From Paenibacillus dendritiformis (GTDB taxonomy: Bacteria; Bacillota; Bacilli; Paenibacillales; Paenibacillaceae), in contig NZ_OX216966.1 of assembly GCF_945605565.1 (NCBI RefSeq), positions 2,341,001 through 2,405,000 of the forward strand: a stretch of 64,000 nt of DNA, written 5' to 3'. The position numbers were made by a program, and so were the translations under genes. The first letter of the stretch is position 1, and each line of letters starts with the position of its first letter. Below, in pieces: positions 43,924-52,272 of the stretch. The notes beneath the pieces were generated by a model. That model ran no database searches. It was given only the letters and a program-made list of their open reading frames with translations, and was not told the origin of the DNA.

Positions 43924-44718
43924 ATGGGAGAGGCTATCGTCGTCACTTCGGGGAAAGGCGGCGTCGGCAAGACGACGACGTCGGCGAATTTGGGGACCGC
44001 GCTCGCTCTGCTCGGTAAAAAAGTATGCATGGTCGACACCGATATCGGCTTGCGCAACCTCGATGTCGTCATGGGGCTGGAGAACCGAATCATCTATGAT
44101 ATTTGCGACGTGGCCGACGGCCGCTGCCGATTGAACCAAGCGCTCGTCAAGGATAAGCGGTTCGATGAATTGTACATGCTGCCTGCCGCCCAGACCAAAG
44201 ACAAGGATGCGGTCTCGCCGGAGCAAGTAAAGGATATCATTCTCGAATTGAAGAAGGAATATGAATATATTATTATCGACTGCCCTGCCGGCATCGAACA
44301 AGGCTTCAAAAACGCCATCGCCGGGGCGGACCGCGCGATTGTCGTTACGACACCGGAGAATGCGGCCGTGCGCGATGCCGATCGCATAATCGGTCTGCTG
44401 GAAAATGCGAATGTCGGCTCGCCGAAGCTAATCGTGAACCGGATCCGCTCCAGCATGGTGAAGAGCGGAGAGATGCTTGACCTGGACGATATTTTACAGG
44501 TGCTGAATATCGAGCTTCTCGGTATCGTACCGGACGATGAGCTCGTCATTCGGGCCGCGAATGCAGGGGAGCCGACGGTCATGAATCCGGATTCCCGCGC
44601 GGCGGTCGCTTACCGCAATATCGCCCGCCGCATTCTGGGGGATACGGTTCCGTTGATGCCGCTTGATCAGAAGAAGGGCGTGCTGACTCGGATGAAGAAG
44701 TTTTTTGGGATGGGTTGA
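43924..44718 (+). CDS. minD: Septum site-determining ATPase MinD
   Basis: A ParA-type ATPase that recruits MinC to the membrane. The deviant Walker A motif SGKGGVGKTTTS (about 8-19), VDTDIGLRNLD and DCPAGIEQGF are intact. The C-terminal amphipathic helix KKGVLTRMKKFFG targets the membrane. The ATG at 43924 has GGAG twelve bases upstream inside the minC end, so coupling to minC is likely. Length 264 aa. Confidence 0.97.
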   Translation: MGEAIVVTSGKGGVGKTTTSANLGTALALLGKKVCMVDTDIGLRNLDVVMGLENRIIYDICDVADGRCRLNQALVKDKRFDELYMLPAAQTKDKDAVSPEQVKDIILELKKEYEYIIIDCPAGIEQGFKNAIAGADRAIVVTTPENAAVRDADRIIGLLENANVGSPKLIVNRIRSSMVKSGEMLDLDDILQVLNIELLGIVPDDELVIRAANAGEPTVMNPDSRAAVAYRNIARRILGDTVPLMPLDQKKGVLTRMKKFFGMG

Positions 44719-44724
44719 TGAGCA

Positions 44725-45876
44725 TTGCTGAACAAACTAAAACGGATTGACTGGGTTATCGTTGGAATATTGCTTGTGTTTTCGGTTTTCAGCCCGCTTG
44801 TCATTTATAGTGCGACCCACGGGGGAGATCCGAGCTTTGCCAATACGGCGATGAAGACGGTTGTATTCTTCGCGGCCGGATTTGTCGTCATGTTCGCAAC
44901 TGCGTTGTTCGATTACCGAATTTTGCTGAAAATATGGCCGATTACGTTGGGAGTAACGGTCCTGCTGCTCGTCGGCATCTTCTTCTTCGGCTCCAATCTG
45001 AACGGCGCGATTGGCTGGTACAATATTGGCGCGTTCTCGTTCCAGCCGGCGGAGATTGCCAAGATTGCTCTAATTTTCGCGCTGGCCCAGCTGCTCGGGC
45101 GGCGCGGCGGAGATCCGCTCACGTTCACCAAAGACTTGGTGCCGGTGGCGCTTGTGACGCTGGTGCCGTTCACACTCGTCGTAGTCCAGCCGGACTTGGG
45201 AAATGCTATCATTTATATTGTTATTTTCATCGGCATGCTCTGGATCGGCGGGATTAAGCTCCGGCATGTGCTGGTTGGTCTTGTGGCGGTCTCGTTGCTG
45301 GCCGGGTCGGTCTATGTCTCCTTCACGACATTCCGTGAAGAGACCAAAGCGTTTTTCACCGATGTCGTCAAGCATCAGCACTGGTTCACGCGCATCGATA
45401 CCTTCATCAATCCGTCCTTGGCGTCGGACGATGCCAATCATCAATCCAAATACGCCATGATCGCGATCGGTTCCGGAGGCTTGTCCGGAGACGGGTATAT
45501 GAAGGGGGAATTGAAGCGAAGAAGCTTCATTCCGTATACGTACTCGGACGCGATCTTCGTCGTCATCGGTGAGGAGTTCGGCTTCCAGGGCTCATCGATA
45601 CTGCTGCTGCTCTACTTCTTACTGATTTACAGGATGATTCTCATCGCCTTCCAGTGCTATGACTTGAGGGGATCCTATATCATTATCGGAGTCGTGTCGA
45701 TGTTCGTATTTCAGATTCTTGAAAATATCGGCATGATGATCGGTCTGATGCCGGTGACCGGAATCACGCTGCCCTTCATCAGCTACGGGGGAACTTCCCT
45801 GCTGATAAATATGTTTTGTATCGGTTTGGTGATGAGTATACGTATATATCAGGAGAAGTATCAGCTTGAAGATTAA
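44725..45876 (+). CDS. SEDS-family peptidoglycan glycosyltransferase (FtsW/RodA/SpoVE)
   Basis: A polytopic membrane enzyme (383 aa, about ten helices) that polymerises lipid II together with a class B PBP. The SEDS motifs are visible: NGAIGWYNIGAFSFQPAEIAK, the catalytic-Asp-like VVQPDLGNAI, GSGGLSGDGYMKG and the C-terminal MPVTGITLPFISYGGTSLL. Being next to mreBCD and minCD, the elongation protein RodA is most likely. TTG 44725 is the apparent start; the ribosome binding site is weak (GATGAG), so coupling to minD is probable. A strong terminator follows. Confidence 0.9.
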   Translation: MLNKLKRIDWVIVGILLVFSVFSPLVIYSATHGGDPSFANTAMKTVVFFAAGFVVMFATALFDYRILLKIWPITLGVTVLLLVGIFFFGSNLNGAIGWYNIGAFSFQPAEIAKIALIFALAQLLGRRGGDPLTFTKDLVPVALVTLVPFTLVVVQPDLGNAIIYIVIFIGMLWIGGIKLRHVLVGLVAVSLLAGSVYVSFTTFREETKAFFTDVVKHQHWFTRIDTFINPSLASDDANHQSKYAMIAIGSGGLSGDGYMKGELKRRSFIPYTYSDAIFVVIGEEFGFQGSSILLLLYFLLIYRMILIAFQCYDLRGSYIIIGVVSMFVFQILENIGMMIGLMPVTGITLPFISYGGTSLLINMFCIGLVMSIRIYQEKYQLED

Positions 45877-45919
45877 AGATTAAGGATTGAAGTCGAAACG
45901 GAATAGGCTGTCAAGGAGA

Positions 45920-45970
45920 GGCTTTACTGTCTGCATCCGATTGGAGGATATAGACAGTAAGGCTTTTTTT
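45920..45970 (+). terminator. Terminator of the minCD/SEDS unit
   Basis: GGCTTTACTGTCT (45920-45932) pairs with AGACAGTAAGGCT (45952-45964), using two wobble pairs, followed by six or more T. The first repeat core at 46009 begins 39 bp further on. Confidence 0.9.
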
Positions 45971-46008
45971 GTGATTGAACCATAGGAGAGCCAAGCAGCT
46001 TCTGGGCC

Positions 46009-46290
46009 TCTTATGGTGAGTATCCCCATTATTCAGGATAAACCAAATGCTAACGTCCCCAAGGACAGGTGCAAGTAGCCGCAGGCAGTAAAAATAAGCC
46101 CCCCTGACTCCTTATAACCGATATCCCTAAAGCTCAGGAGCTTAGGACCACGAAGTCGCTAATAGATGCGCTCCGGTAGTAGTCAGGAGTCGAATGGACC
46201 ACTTTAGTCCCTTATGCACAGTATTCCCGAAGCTCCCTCTAGCGGCATCCCATTTCTCTTCAGGAAAGGCAAGCATCCCCTTAAGTCAGG
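46009..46290 (+). repeat. Eroded family A repeat array
   Basis: Degenerate 29-bp cores occur at 46009-46037, 46110-46138, 46210-46238 and 46262-46290, with weaker ones near 46041-46069 and 46159-46187. The best copy (46110) reads CCTTATAACCGATATCCCT + six bases + CAGG, matching the family A core of 2171-3594. Core ends fall at 46138, 46187, 46238 and 46290, that is 49-52 bp apart, which keeps the 51-bp period. As at the lon locus the array follows a terminator and runs on the plus strand. Confidence 0.72.
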
Positions 46291-46339
46291 AATGATATCA
46301 GGAATGATGTCAGGAATGATGGTCAGGTATGATGGTTCA
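46285..46339 (+). repeat. 12-13-bp microrepeats (TCAGGAATGAT)
   Basis: Four consecutive copies of a TCAGGAATGAT-type unit follow the last degenerate core and appear to have grown from its CAGG end. From 46340 to 46554 I see no gene, repeat or terminator. Confidence 0.75.
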
Positions 46340-46554
46340 GAATAAAAGGTTCATAAATGGTTGATTTTGGGAAATAGTGGACTTAGAATGATGGAACGAC
46401 AAAAACAAAATAAATTCTGAGCAGTATGCAAAGCGCAGTAGATGAATAAAAAGGTAATTTCAAAGGGGACGGATGTTCAAATGAAATAATTTAAGATTGT
46501 TGTGTAGTAATCAGATCGGCACAAGGGTAGCCCCTCTGTTCTGCTTGAATTGAT

Positions 46555-47472
46555 TTAGGCTGCAGCAAGATAGCGAACGTAAGTCTTCGATGAGGCTGTC
46601 CTTGATAAGTACCGGCGTCTAGCCCCGTTATCTGCACAGCAAATCGCGGCTAAGGGCTCCCAGCCTGCTGCTTGGCGGGAGATGGCATTTTCCCGGTAAC
46701 AAAATTCATCCAGATAATGCTGCAAATACTTCCCGCTTATCCCTCGGAACGTATCGCATAGCCAACGCTGAGCTCGCCGGAACACAGTATATAATGGACT
46801 GTTCTGCTTGACTCGAAATCGCTGACGGATGATAGAGATCATGGAATCAGGCGCAGAAATATGTTCTTCGATAAAACGATCGCGCCCGCAAGGAAGCAGC
46901 AGCTTGCCGGACATGTGCCGCCGATTCACCTGCTTCATTTTATATTGGAATTCCTCCCCGATCGGAGCCAGTGAGGCTGCCACGATAATCGGTTGCTCCC
47001 GCGGACCCAGCTCGACACTCGGATAAAGGCGAGGGCCATTAAAGGCAATAAAGCCATGCACGCGATGTTCGAGTCGCTCCTCTTCATCAGCGCAGCTAAT
47101 CGCGGTACGAATTTTATGCAGCATCGCCCATGCTGTCTTGTAAGTAACGTTGATAATCGAGCGTAGTCTGACCGCATTAATCCCTACCTTTGGATTGGAG
47201 ACGAGCCAAATTGCAGCAATCCATTTCCGCAAAGAGGTTCTGCTGCCTTCGAGGATCGTTCCTGCAGTCAAGGATGTCTGATGCCGGCAAGCGCTGCATT
47301 CATACAGTGGCAGCCGCCGGGTCCGGATTACATAGGCGCGGACGTGCCGGCAGTTCGGGCAGCGAAAGCCATGAGGCCATTTCAACGCAAACAGGGCAGG
47401 AATGCATGATTCTTCTGTAGGAAATTGATCCATTAACTCCTCTAACGAGCCAAAGTTCGTCCAGATATCCAT
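46555..47472 (-). CDS. IS1595-family transposase homologue, probably catalytically inactive
   Basis: A 305-residue protein beginning at ATG 47472, with AGGAGGG eight bases upstream; an upstream ATG at 47505 overlaps one of the palindromes and has no site. The N terminus has the zinc ribbon of IS1595/ISXO2-like transposases (CPNC and CSAC, about residues 38-64), then the helical AGTILEGSRTSLRKWIAAIWLV region. In the DDE domain the usual first acidic motif (DE-aromatic-x-x-G) reads HGFIAFNG, and the second Asp position reads KQNSPLY. The terminal YLDEFCYREN motif is kept. So the first two catalytic acids seem to be lost while the frame stays intact. No terminal inverted repeats were found. It may be domesticated; alignment to active members would test this. 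Confidence 0.75.
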   Translation of the reverse strand: MDIWTNFGSLEELMDQFPTEESCIPALFALKWPHGFRCPNCRHVRAYVIRTRRLPLYECSACRHQTSLTAGTILEGSRTSLRKWIAAIWLVSNPKVGINAVRLRSIINVTYKTAWAMLHKIRTAISCADEEERLEHRVHGFIAFNGPRLYPSVELGPREQPIIVAASLAPIGEEFQYKMKQVNRRHMSGKLLLPCGRDRFIEEHISAPDSMISIIRQRFRVKQNSPLYTVFRRAQRWLCDTFRGISGKYLQHYLDEFCYRENAISRQAAGWEPLAAICCADNGARRRYLSRTASSKTYVRYLAAA

Positions 47473-47498
47473 CACAGCAGACCCTCCTAAATCAATAT

Positions 47499-47547
47499 CA
47501 AACATATGTTCCTATTTTATATTACCAAACATATGTTTCCATGTAAA
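47499..47547 (-). promoter_or_regulatory. Promoter of the transposase homologue with two identical palindromes
   Basis: On the minus strand TTTACA (47547-47542) and TAATAT (47524-47519) are separated by 17 bp. The spacer contains the palindrome AAACATATGTTT. A second copy of AACATATGTTTG lies 27 bp downstream (47499-47510), over the expected transcript start. The pair looks like a double operator for a repressor. This is prediction only. Confidence 0.6.
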
Positions 47548-47645
47548 GTGTGTTACTGGAATATAACAGTAATTTTGTGATAAATCGCTGATTGCAGCAT
47601 TGTCAGTCTACTCATTGAAATCCATTTAGTTACAAGCTTAATCAG

Positions 47646-47986
47646 CCTGAGTGCTCGGGAGGTTCACCGTCAAGGTGCTAGAGGATGCCTCGATACATCC
47701 TGAATGCTCGGGATACTTATGTAAAGGTAAAGGCTATTGGTTATTGGGTATGCATGAGTGACCTGAGTTCTTGGGAGATAGGTCGTAAGTTTGCCCGGGG
47801 ACCCATTACAAATCCTGAGTGTTTGGGAGAATCATCGTAAGGCCGCACAAGGCGAAATGTTAAGGCGCAATCCTGAGCGATTGGGAGGGCGATCAAATGA
47901 GCACCGAAAGGACATTGAGCAGCCAAAAAAAGCATGCGGAGAAGCAAGAAAGCGTAACCTGAACGACTGGGAGACTGTGTAAAAGA
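47646..47986 (-). repeat. Eroded family B repeat cores (6 copies)
   Basis: Cores beginning CCTGA on the plus strand occur at 47646, 47699, 47762, 47814, 47872 and 47958 (spacings 52-86 bp). Read on the minus strand they follow the same plan as the family B array at 3750-4103: a CCTTA-like start, TCTCCC, six bases, then CAGG. The copy at 47814-47842 is the clearest. They lie on the far side of the transposase gene from the plus-oriented cores, so orientation is again convergent. Between 47987 and 48090 nothing else is recognised. Confidence 0.72.
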
Positions 47987-48090
47987 CCGCGATCAGCATG
48001 TATTCACGGGACTGCAAACAAAGGGTAACAGGTCCACAGGCAATTCAAAGAACGAATAAGTTTGAAGACAATCTGAAGGGCGAGGGCTTG

Positions 48091-48120
48091 TTCATAACCG
48101 GTGATAGCTTGTCATACACA
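48091..48120 (+). promoter_or_regulatory. Candidate sigma-E promoter of spoIVFA-spoIVFB
   Basis: TTCATAAC (48091-48098) and CATACACA (48113-48120), separated by 14 bp, resemble the mother-cell sigma-E consensus (-35 with CATA, -10 CATACA). The spoIVF operon is known to be sigma-E dependent in B. subtilis. Confidence 0.5.
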
Positions 48121-48238
48121 TGGGATATAAGCAGTTGTTTGTGCAGGATGAAGGCTTGATTTTGGATACAGCAGATATCATTACGTATGCAGGTCAATCT
48201 CAAGTGCAGGCAGATATAAAGGAAGGGATGAGAAAGCA

Positions 48239-49192
48239 ATGATCGAGGACATTCGCCGTCGGCGGCAAGAACGAATTCGGGAAATCATCAGTCAAGAACA
48301 GCGGTCATCCGAGGCGGAGCGCCGGCATGAAGCCGGCACGTCCTTCCTGCCCGTCCAGCACACGGAGCATGAGCCGCCGATCATTCGGCCTGCCCAGACG
48401 GCTGCACCTAGGACGGTCGAGATTCCCGGCGATAGCGAAGAGTTGGGCGGGCATCCTCTGCTTCGCCTGGACGAGATGGAGATTCTCGCCGATTCGACTG
48501 ATCCGGAACGGCTGTGGAAGGCATCGCAGCGGCAATGGCATGAACGCTACGGGTGGGAGCAGGAACGGAACGGCGGGTTCTGGCGATCTTTCCGCACGAG
48601 AATTGTGCTGTCCGTCCTGCTGTTCGCCGCCGGGTTCGCGATCTTCCGCTTCCCTGCGGACTGGAATGAGCCGGCGCGGCAATGGATCGGAAGGAGTCTG
48701 ACCGAGGAAATGGATATGCGTCCGATCGCGGCCTGGTATGAACGGACGTTCTCCGGCTCTCCCTCCTTCATCCCGCTATTCCAAGGGAATCGGAATGAAG
48801 CGGCATCTGTTCAAGGGAGGCTGTCGCTGCATCCTCCTGTCAAGGGAACGGTGCTGCAGCCGTTCGATATGAACGGCAACGGGATCCGGATCGCTGCCGA
48901 CACCGGGGCCGCGGCGGATACCGAGGTAGTAAGCGTGGCGACCGGACGGGTTACGGAAGTTAAGCGCCGGGCCGAGGATGATATCCAGATTACGGTTCAG
49001 CATGCTTCGGGCGTGGTCAGCATATACGGCGGTCTCGCCGCCAGCGAAGTGAAGGTGAACGATTGGCTCGAGGAGGGGGAAGTTGTGGGCGTGCTGGGGA
49101 ATCCGGCGGAAAACCGTACGGCGGCGCTCTATTTTGCTCTCTTGCGGGATGGGGAGTACATTGATCCGACGGATGTGATCGCTTTTGATTAA
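48239..49192 (+). CDS. spoIVFA: Stage IV sporulation protein FA (SpoIVFA)
   Basis: Regulator and partner of the membrane protease SpoIVFB in pro-sigma-K processing. The 317-residue protein has a basic/acidic cytoplasmic N terminus, one membrane segment (about 119-140, IVLSVLLFAAGFAIF), and a C-terminal M23/LytM-like domain (about 205-315). In that domain the zinc-binding histidines are absent (GNGIRIAAD where HxGxD is expected), as expected for a non-catalytic SpoIVFA. GGAAGGGATGAG precedes the ATG. It overlaps spoIVFB. Confidence 0.88.
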   Translation: MIEDIRRRRQERIREIISQEQRSSEAERRHEAGTSFLPVQHTEHEPPIIRPAQTAAPRTVEIPGDSEELGGHPLLRLDEMEILADSTDPERLWKASQRQWHERYGWEQERNGGFWRSFRTRIVLSVLLFAAGFAIFRFPADWNEPARQWIGRSLTEEMDMRPIAAWYERTFSGSPSFIPLFQGNRNEAASVQGRLSLHPPVKGTVLQPFDMNGNGIRIAADTGAAADTEVVSVATGRVTEVKRRAEDDIQITVQHASGVVSIYGGLAASEVKVNDWLEEGEVVGVLGNPAENRTAALYFALLRDGEYIDPTDVIAFD

Positions 49193-50045
49193 ATGGGGAG
49201 GAACCGTCTATACGCTGCATCCTTTGTTTATCCTCCTGCTGGCCATGGCGGCCGTGACGGGATATATTTTGGAGCTGGTTACCCTGTTCGTTATCGTGAT
49301 TGTCCATGAAATGGGACATGTCACTGTGGCACGCATGTTCGGCTGGACGATAACGGAAGTGAAGCTGCTGCCCTTCGGCGGCGTGGCGGAGACGGAAGAC
49401 GGAAGTCTGGCTCCGGCCTGGCAGGAGTGGCTTGTCATGGCCGCAGGACCGCTGCAGAACGGTATCATGATTGGACTTGCCCTGCTGTTCGAGCAGTGGG
49501 GGTGGTGGGGAAGCGCTTGGACGGACAATTTCATTCGGGCGAATGCGTTCATCGGATTGTTCAATCTGCTTCCGGTGCTGCCGCTGGACGGCGGACGCAT
49601 GCTGCAAGCCGCCGCTTCGCTGTGGTTCAGCTATTACAAGACGCTGCTTATCGGGGCCAGAGTGAGCATGGCGGTCAGCGCTGCGATTGCGTTATATAGC
49701 GTTATTCCGCTCTTTACGGGCGGGAAAGTGAACTTGAACCTGCTCATACTGGGCATCTTCCTCTTGTGGTCCAACTGGGAGGAGTGGAAGAACGTGCCCT
49801 ACCGTTTTCTGCGCTTCCTGATGACACGTCCCGCCCGGCTGCGCAAATGGGAACGGAGCGGCTGCCTCGGCCGGCCAATCGTGGCGGAGAACGGCTGGCC
49901 GCTGTCCGGGCTGCTGCGCTTGCTTCGCCGGGACGAATATCATTTTATTTATGTCATGGACCCGGAAGGGGCGATTAAGCGTATCATTCCCGAGCAGCGG
50001 GCGATTGATGCCTATTTCGATGAGCCCGGGGGAGGGCGGAAGTGA
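49185..50045 (+). CDS. spoIVFB: Intramembrane metalloprotease SpoIVFB
   Basis: A site-2-protease-type (M50) enzyme that releases sigma-K in the mother cell. The zinc motif HEMGH is at residues 41-45 and the second ligand motif LPLDGGRML is near residue 130. About six membrane helices precede a C-terminal CBS-like cytoplasmic part (YRFLRFLMTR ... MDPEGAIKRIIPEQRAIDAYF). The start is TTG 49185, overlapping the end of spoIVFA, which implies translational coupling. Length 286 aa, matching B. subtilis. Confidence 0.93.
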   Translation: MIKWGGTVYTLHPLFILLLAMAAVTGYILELVTLFVIVIVHEMGHVTVARMFGWTITEVKLLPFGGVAETEDGSLAPAWQEWLVMAAGPLQNGIMIGLALLFEQWGWWGSAWTDNFIRANAFIGLFNLLPVLPLDGGRMLQAAASLWFSYYKTLLIGARVSMAVSAAIALYSVIPLFTGGKVNLNLLILGIFLLWSNWEEWKNVPYRFLRFLMTRPARLRKWERSGCLGRPIVAENGWPLSGLLRLLRRDEYHFIYVMDPEGAIKRIIPEQRAIDAYFDEPGGGRK

Positions 50046-50180
50046 GCGGCCGGCGCAGCCGGGCGGCGGCTGCTTCCGTTTTTCTATTATTTTGATCGGA
50101 AAGCATATGGGTTTGGTATGTTCACTGCCTCCTGCTTCATGTTACAATGGAAGATGACGCGCTGTAGCAGAGGTGATACC

Positions 50181-51428
50181 ATGAAACAAATGATTGTTCA
50201 CTGCGAGGAACAAGTCACGCAAATGGCATTGTTGGAACATGGTCGGCTCGTCGAATATGCAGTCGAACAAGCCACGGGAACTACGTCGGTTGGAAGCTTT
50301 TACAAGGGCCGCGTAGTGAATGTTCTTCCGGGAATGCAGGCTGCATTTGTGGACATCGGTCAGAAGAAGAACGCATTTCTGTATGTTGATGATTGTTTGC
50401 ACCCGCATTTGGAGAAGCAGCCGAAGCAGAAGCCTCCGATAACCAGCTTGCTTCGTGTTGGACAGGAGCTTATCGTCCAAGTGATGAAGGAGGCGCTGGG
50501 GGGCAAGGGCGCCCGTGTGACGACCCATTATTCGCTGCCAGGCCGCTATTCGGTCTATATGCCTAACGCCGATTATATCGGAGTATCCAAGAAGATTGAG
50601 CAGGAAGCGGAACGAACCCGCCTGAAGCAGCTTGCCGAAGAGCTGCGCGAGAACGAGGAAGGCATGATTATCCGCACCGTGGCGGAGGGAGAGTCGCGAG
50701 AGACGCTGCAAGGCGATATCGAGACGCTCCGCGAGCTGTGGAACCGGATTACGCTTCGTTCGGCGCAAGCGGAAGCGCCTGCCCTGCTGCACCATGATCT
50801 GAACATGGTGGAGCGGCTGGTGCGGGACGCGTTCTCGCGGGATGTCGATCAACTGCTGATCGACAATGTCCGTCAAGCCGAGCGGTTACATACGTTCGTC
50901 CGATCGGTCGCCCCTGATTTGGAGAACCGGATTCATACGTATAAGGAAGCGGAGCCGCTGTTCCGGCGGTATCATGTCCAAGAGCAGCTGGACAAGGCGT
51001 TCCAGCGCAAAACTTGGCTGGAAAGCGGAGGCTATTTGGTATGGGACCAGACGGAAGCTTTAACCGTTGTTGATGTGAACACGGGGAAATATACGGGGAC
51101 AAGCCATCTCGAAGAGACCGTGTATCTTACGAATATGGAAGCTGCGGAGGAAATCGCGCGTCTCATCCGTCTGCGGGATATCGGAGGCATCATCATTGTC
51201 GATTTCATCGACATGGATACGGAAGAGCATCGGCAGCACGTGGTCGAACGGCTGGAGACGATGATGAAGAAAGACAGGACGAAATGTCTGGTCGTCGGCT
51301 GGACGAAGCTCGGCCTGCTGGAGCTGACCCGCAAAAAAGTGCGGGAACAGGTGATGAACCAGTTCCTTCAGCCATGTTCCTCATGCGGGGGAAGCGGATG
51401 GGAGCCGGCACAAATTCCTAACCGTTAA
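50181..51428 (+). CDS. rng: Ribonuclease E/G family protein
   Basis: An endoribonuclease of the short RNase G type (415 aa) acting on structured RNA or rRNA precursors. It has an N-terminal S1-like RNA-binding domain (about 38-115, VGSFYKGRVVNVLPGMQAAFVDIG), a central 5'-sensor region, and the DNase-I-like catalytic part with VDVNTGKYTG and IVDFIDMD supplying the metal-binding acids. A C-terminal CSSCGGSG Zn-link is present. ATG 50181 has AGAGGTGAT upstream; longer starts lack a site. In B. subtilis this place between spoIVFB and rplU has no rng homologue that I recall. Confidence 0.92.
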   Translation: MKQMIVHCEEQVTQMALLEHGRLVEYAVEQATGTTSVGSFYKGRVVNVLPGMQAAFVDIGQKKNAFLYVDDCLHPHLEKQPKQKPPITSLLRVGQELIVQVMKEALGGKGARVTTHYSLPGRYSVYMPNADYIGVSKKIEQEAERTRLKQLAEELRENEEGMIIRTVAEGESRETLQGDIETLRELWNRITLRSAQAEAPALLHHDLNMVERLVRDAFSRDVDQLLIDNVRQAERLHTFVRSVAPDLENRIHTYKEAEPLFRRYHVQEQLDKAFQRKTWLESGGYLVWDQTEALTVVDVNTGKYTGTSHLEETVYLTNMEAAEEIARLIRLRDIGGIIIVDFIDMDTEEHRQHVVERLETMMKKDRTKCLVVGWTKLGLLELTRKKVREQVMNQFLQPCSSCGGSGWEPAQIPNR

Positions 51429-51442
51429 TGGAACGCAAAAGG

Positions 51443-51471
51443 TTGTATTTTGGATTCAATTGTGCTACAAT
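51443..51471 (+). promoter_or_regulatory. Promoter of the rplU-prp-rpmA operon
   Basis: TTGTAT (51443-51448) and TACAAT (51466-51471) with a 17-bp spacer lie 130 bp before rplU. Confidence 0.7.
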
Positions 51472-51479
51472 CTATAAGT

Positions 51480-51595
51480 ATGTGTCTAGTGAAGTTGCTT
51501 ACACATGCTGTAACCGCTCCGGACAGGTTCCAAGCATGAGGCTGCGAGCAGCGTCATCACCTGATTCAGGCGAGTCTGAGACATGAGGAGGTGCA
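51480..51595 (+). ncRNA. Ribosomal protein L21 leader (putative)
   Basis: The about 120-nt transcribed leader before rplU is GC-rich and can fold. It occupies the position of the L21 autoregulatory leader known in Firmicutes. I infer the class from position and the promoter distance, not from a covariance match. A covariance search with the L21_leader model would decide. Confidence 0.5.
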
Positions 51596-51600
51596 ACACA

Positions 51601-51912
51601 ATGTATGCAATTATCGAAACTGGCGGCAAGCAGTACAAAGTTCAAGCGGGCGATGTATTGTACATCGAGAAGCTGAGCGCTGCAGAAGGCGACAGCGTAA
51701 CATTCGATCGCGTATTGGCGGTATCGAAGGACGGCGGCCTCGTTACAGGAACACCGGTTGTATCCGGCGCTGCGGTAACGGCGAAGGTAGAGAAGCATGG
51801 AAAAGGCGCGAAAATTGTCGTGTACAAGTACAAAGCGAAAAAGAACTACCGTCGCAAGCAAGGTCATCGCCAACCGTACACCAAAGTAACGATCGAGAAC
51901 ATTCAGGCGTAA
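51601..51912 (+). CDS. rplU: 50S ribosomal protein L21
   Basis: A 103-residue large-subunit protein. The start motif [18 protein letters not shown] and the basic C-terminal [22 protein letters not shown] are diagnostic. GAGGAGGT precedes ATG 51601 by nine bases; the upstream in-frame ATG 51583 overlaps that site and is rejected. First gene of rplU-prp-rpmA. Confidence 0.98.
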   Translation: MYAIIETGGKQYKVQAGDVLYIEKLSAAEGDSVTFDRVLAVSKDGGLVTGTPVVSGAAVTAKVEKHGKGAKIVVYKYKAKKNYRRKQGHRQPYTKVTIENIQA

Positions 51913-51922
51913 GAGGTGCCGG

Positions 51923-52258
51923 ATGATTCGCGTTACAGTTAGGCGGAAGCCGGATCGATCTATCGCGGGCTTCTCGATTGAGGGCCATGCGGATTATGCT
52001 CCCCATGGAGAGGACATCGTATGTGCAGGTGTCTCAGCCGTGTCGGTGGGCGCAGCCAATGCCATTGAGGTTCTGACTGGCGTTGAACTGGAGTGCGAGA
52101 TGAAGGACGGCTTCTTGAGCGGAACGGTTCCGTTCATCGAGCGGAAGGACATCGAAGCGCAGGTTCAGTTGCTGCTGGAGTCGATGATCATTGGGTTGCA
52201 AAGTATCGAAGCTTCATACGAATCGTATCTTCAAATAGAAGAACTAATGACAACATAA
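51923..52258 (+). CDS. prp: Ribosomal-processing cysteine protease Prp (YsxB)
   Basis: Cleaves the N-terminal extension of ribosomal protein L27 in Firmicutes. The 111-residue protein has the catalytic pair His22 (GHADYA) and Cys34 (DIVCAGVS). Its gene lies between rplU and rpmA. The L27 encoded next carries the extension it removes. AAGAGGTGCCGG precedes the ATG. Confidence 0.95.
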   Translation: MIRVTVRRKPDRSIAGFSIEGHADYAPHGEDIVCAGVSAVSVGAANAIEVLTGVELECEMKDGFLSGTVPFIERKDIEAQVQLLLESMIIGLQSIEASYESYLQIEELMTT

Positions 52259-52272
52259 AGGAGGTAGACAAC

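Noticed and set aside
46340..47645. Complete insertion sequence with terminal inverted repeats
   Set aside because: I looked on both sides of the transposase-like gene for matching inverted ends and a direct target duplication and found none, so I list the gene but not an IS.
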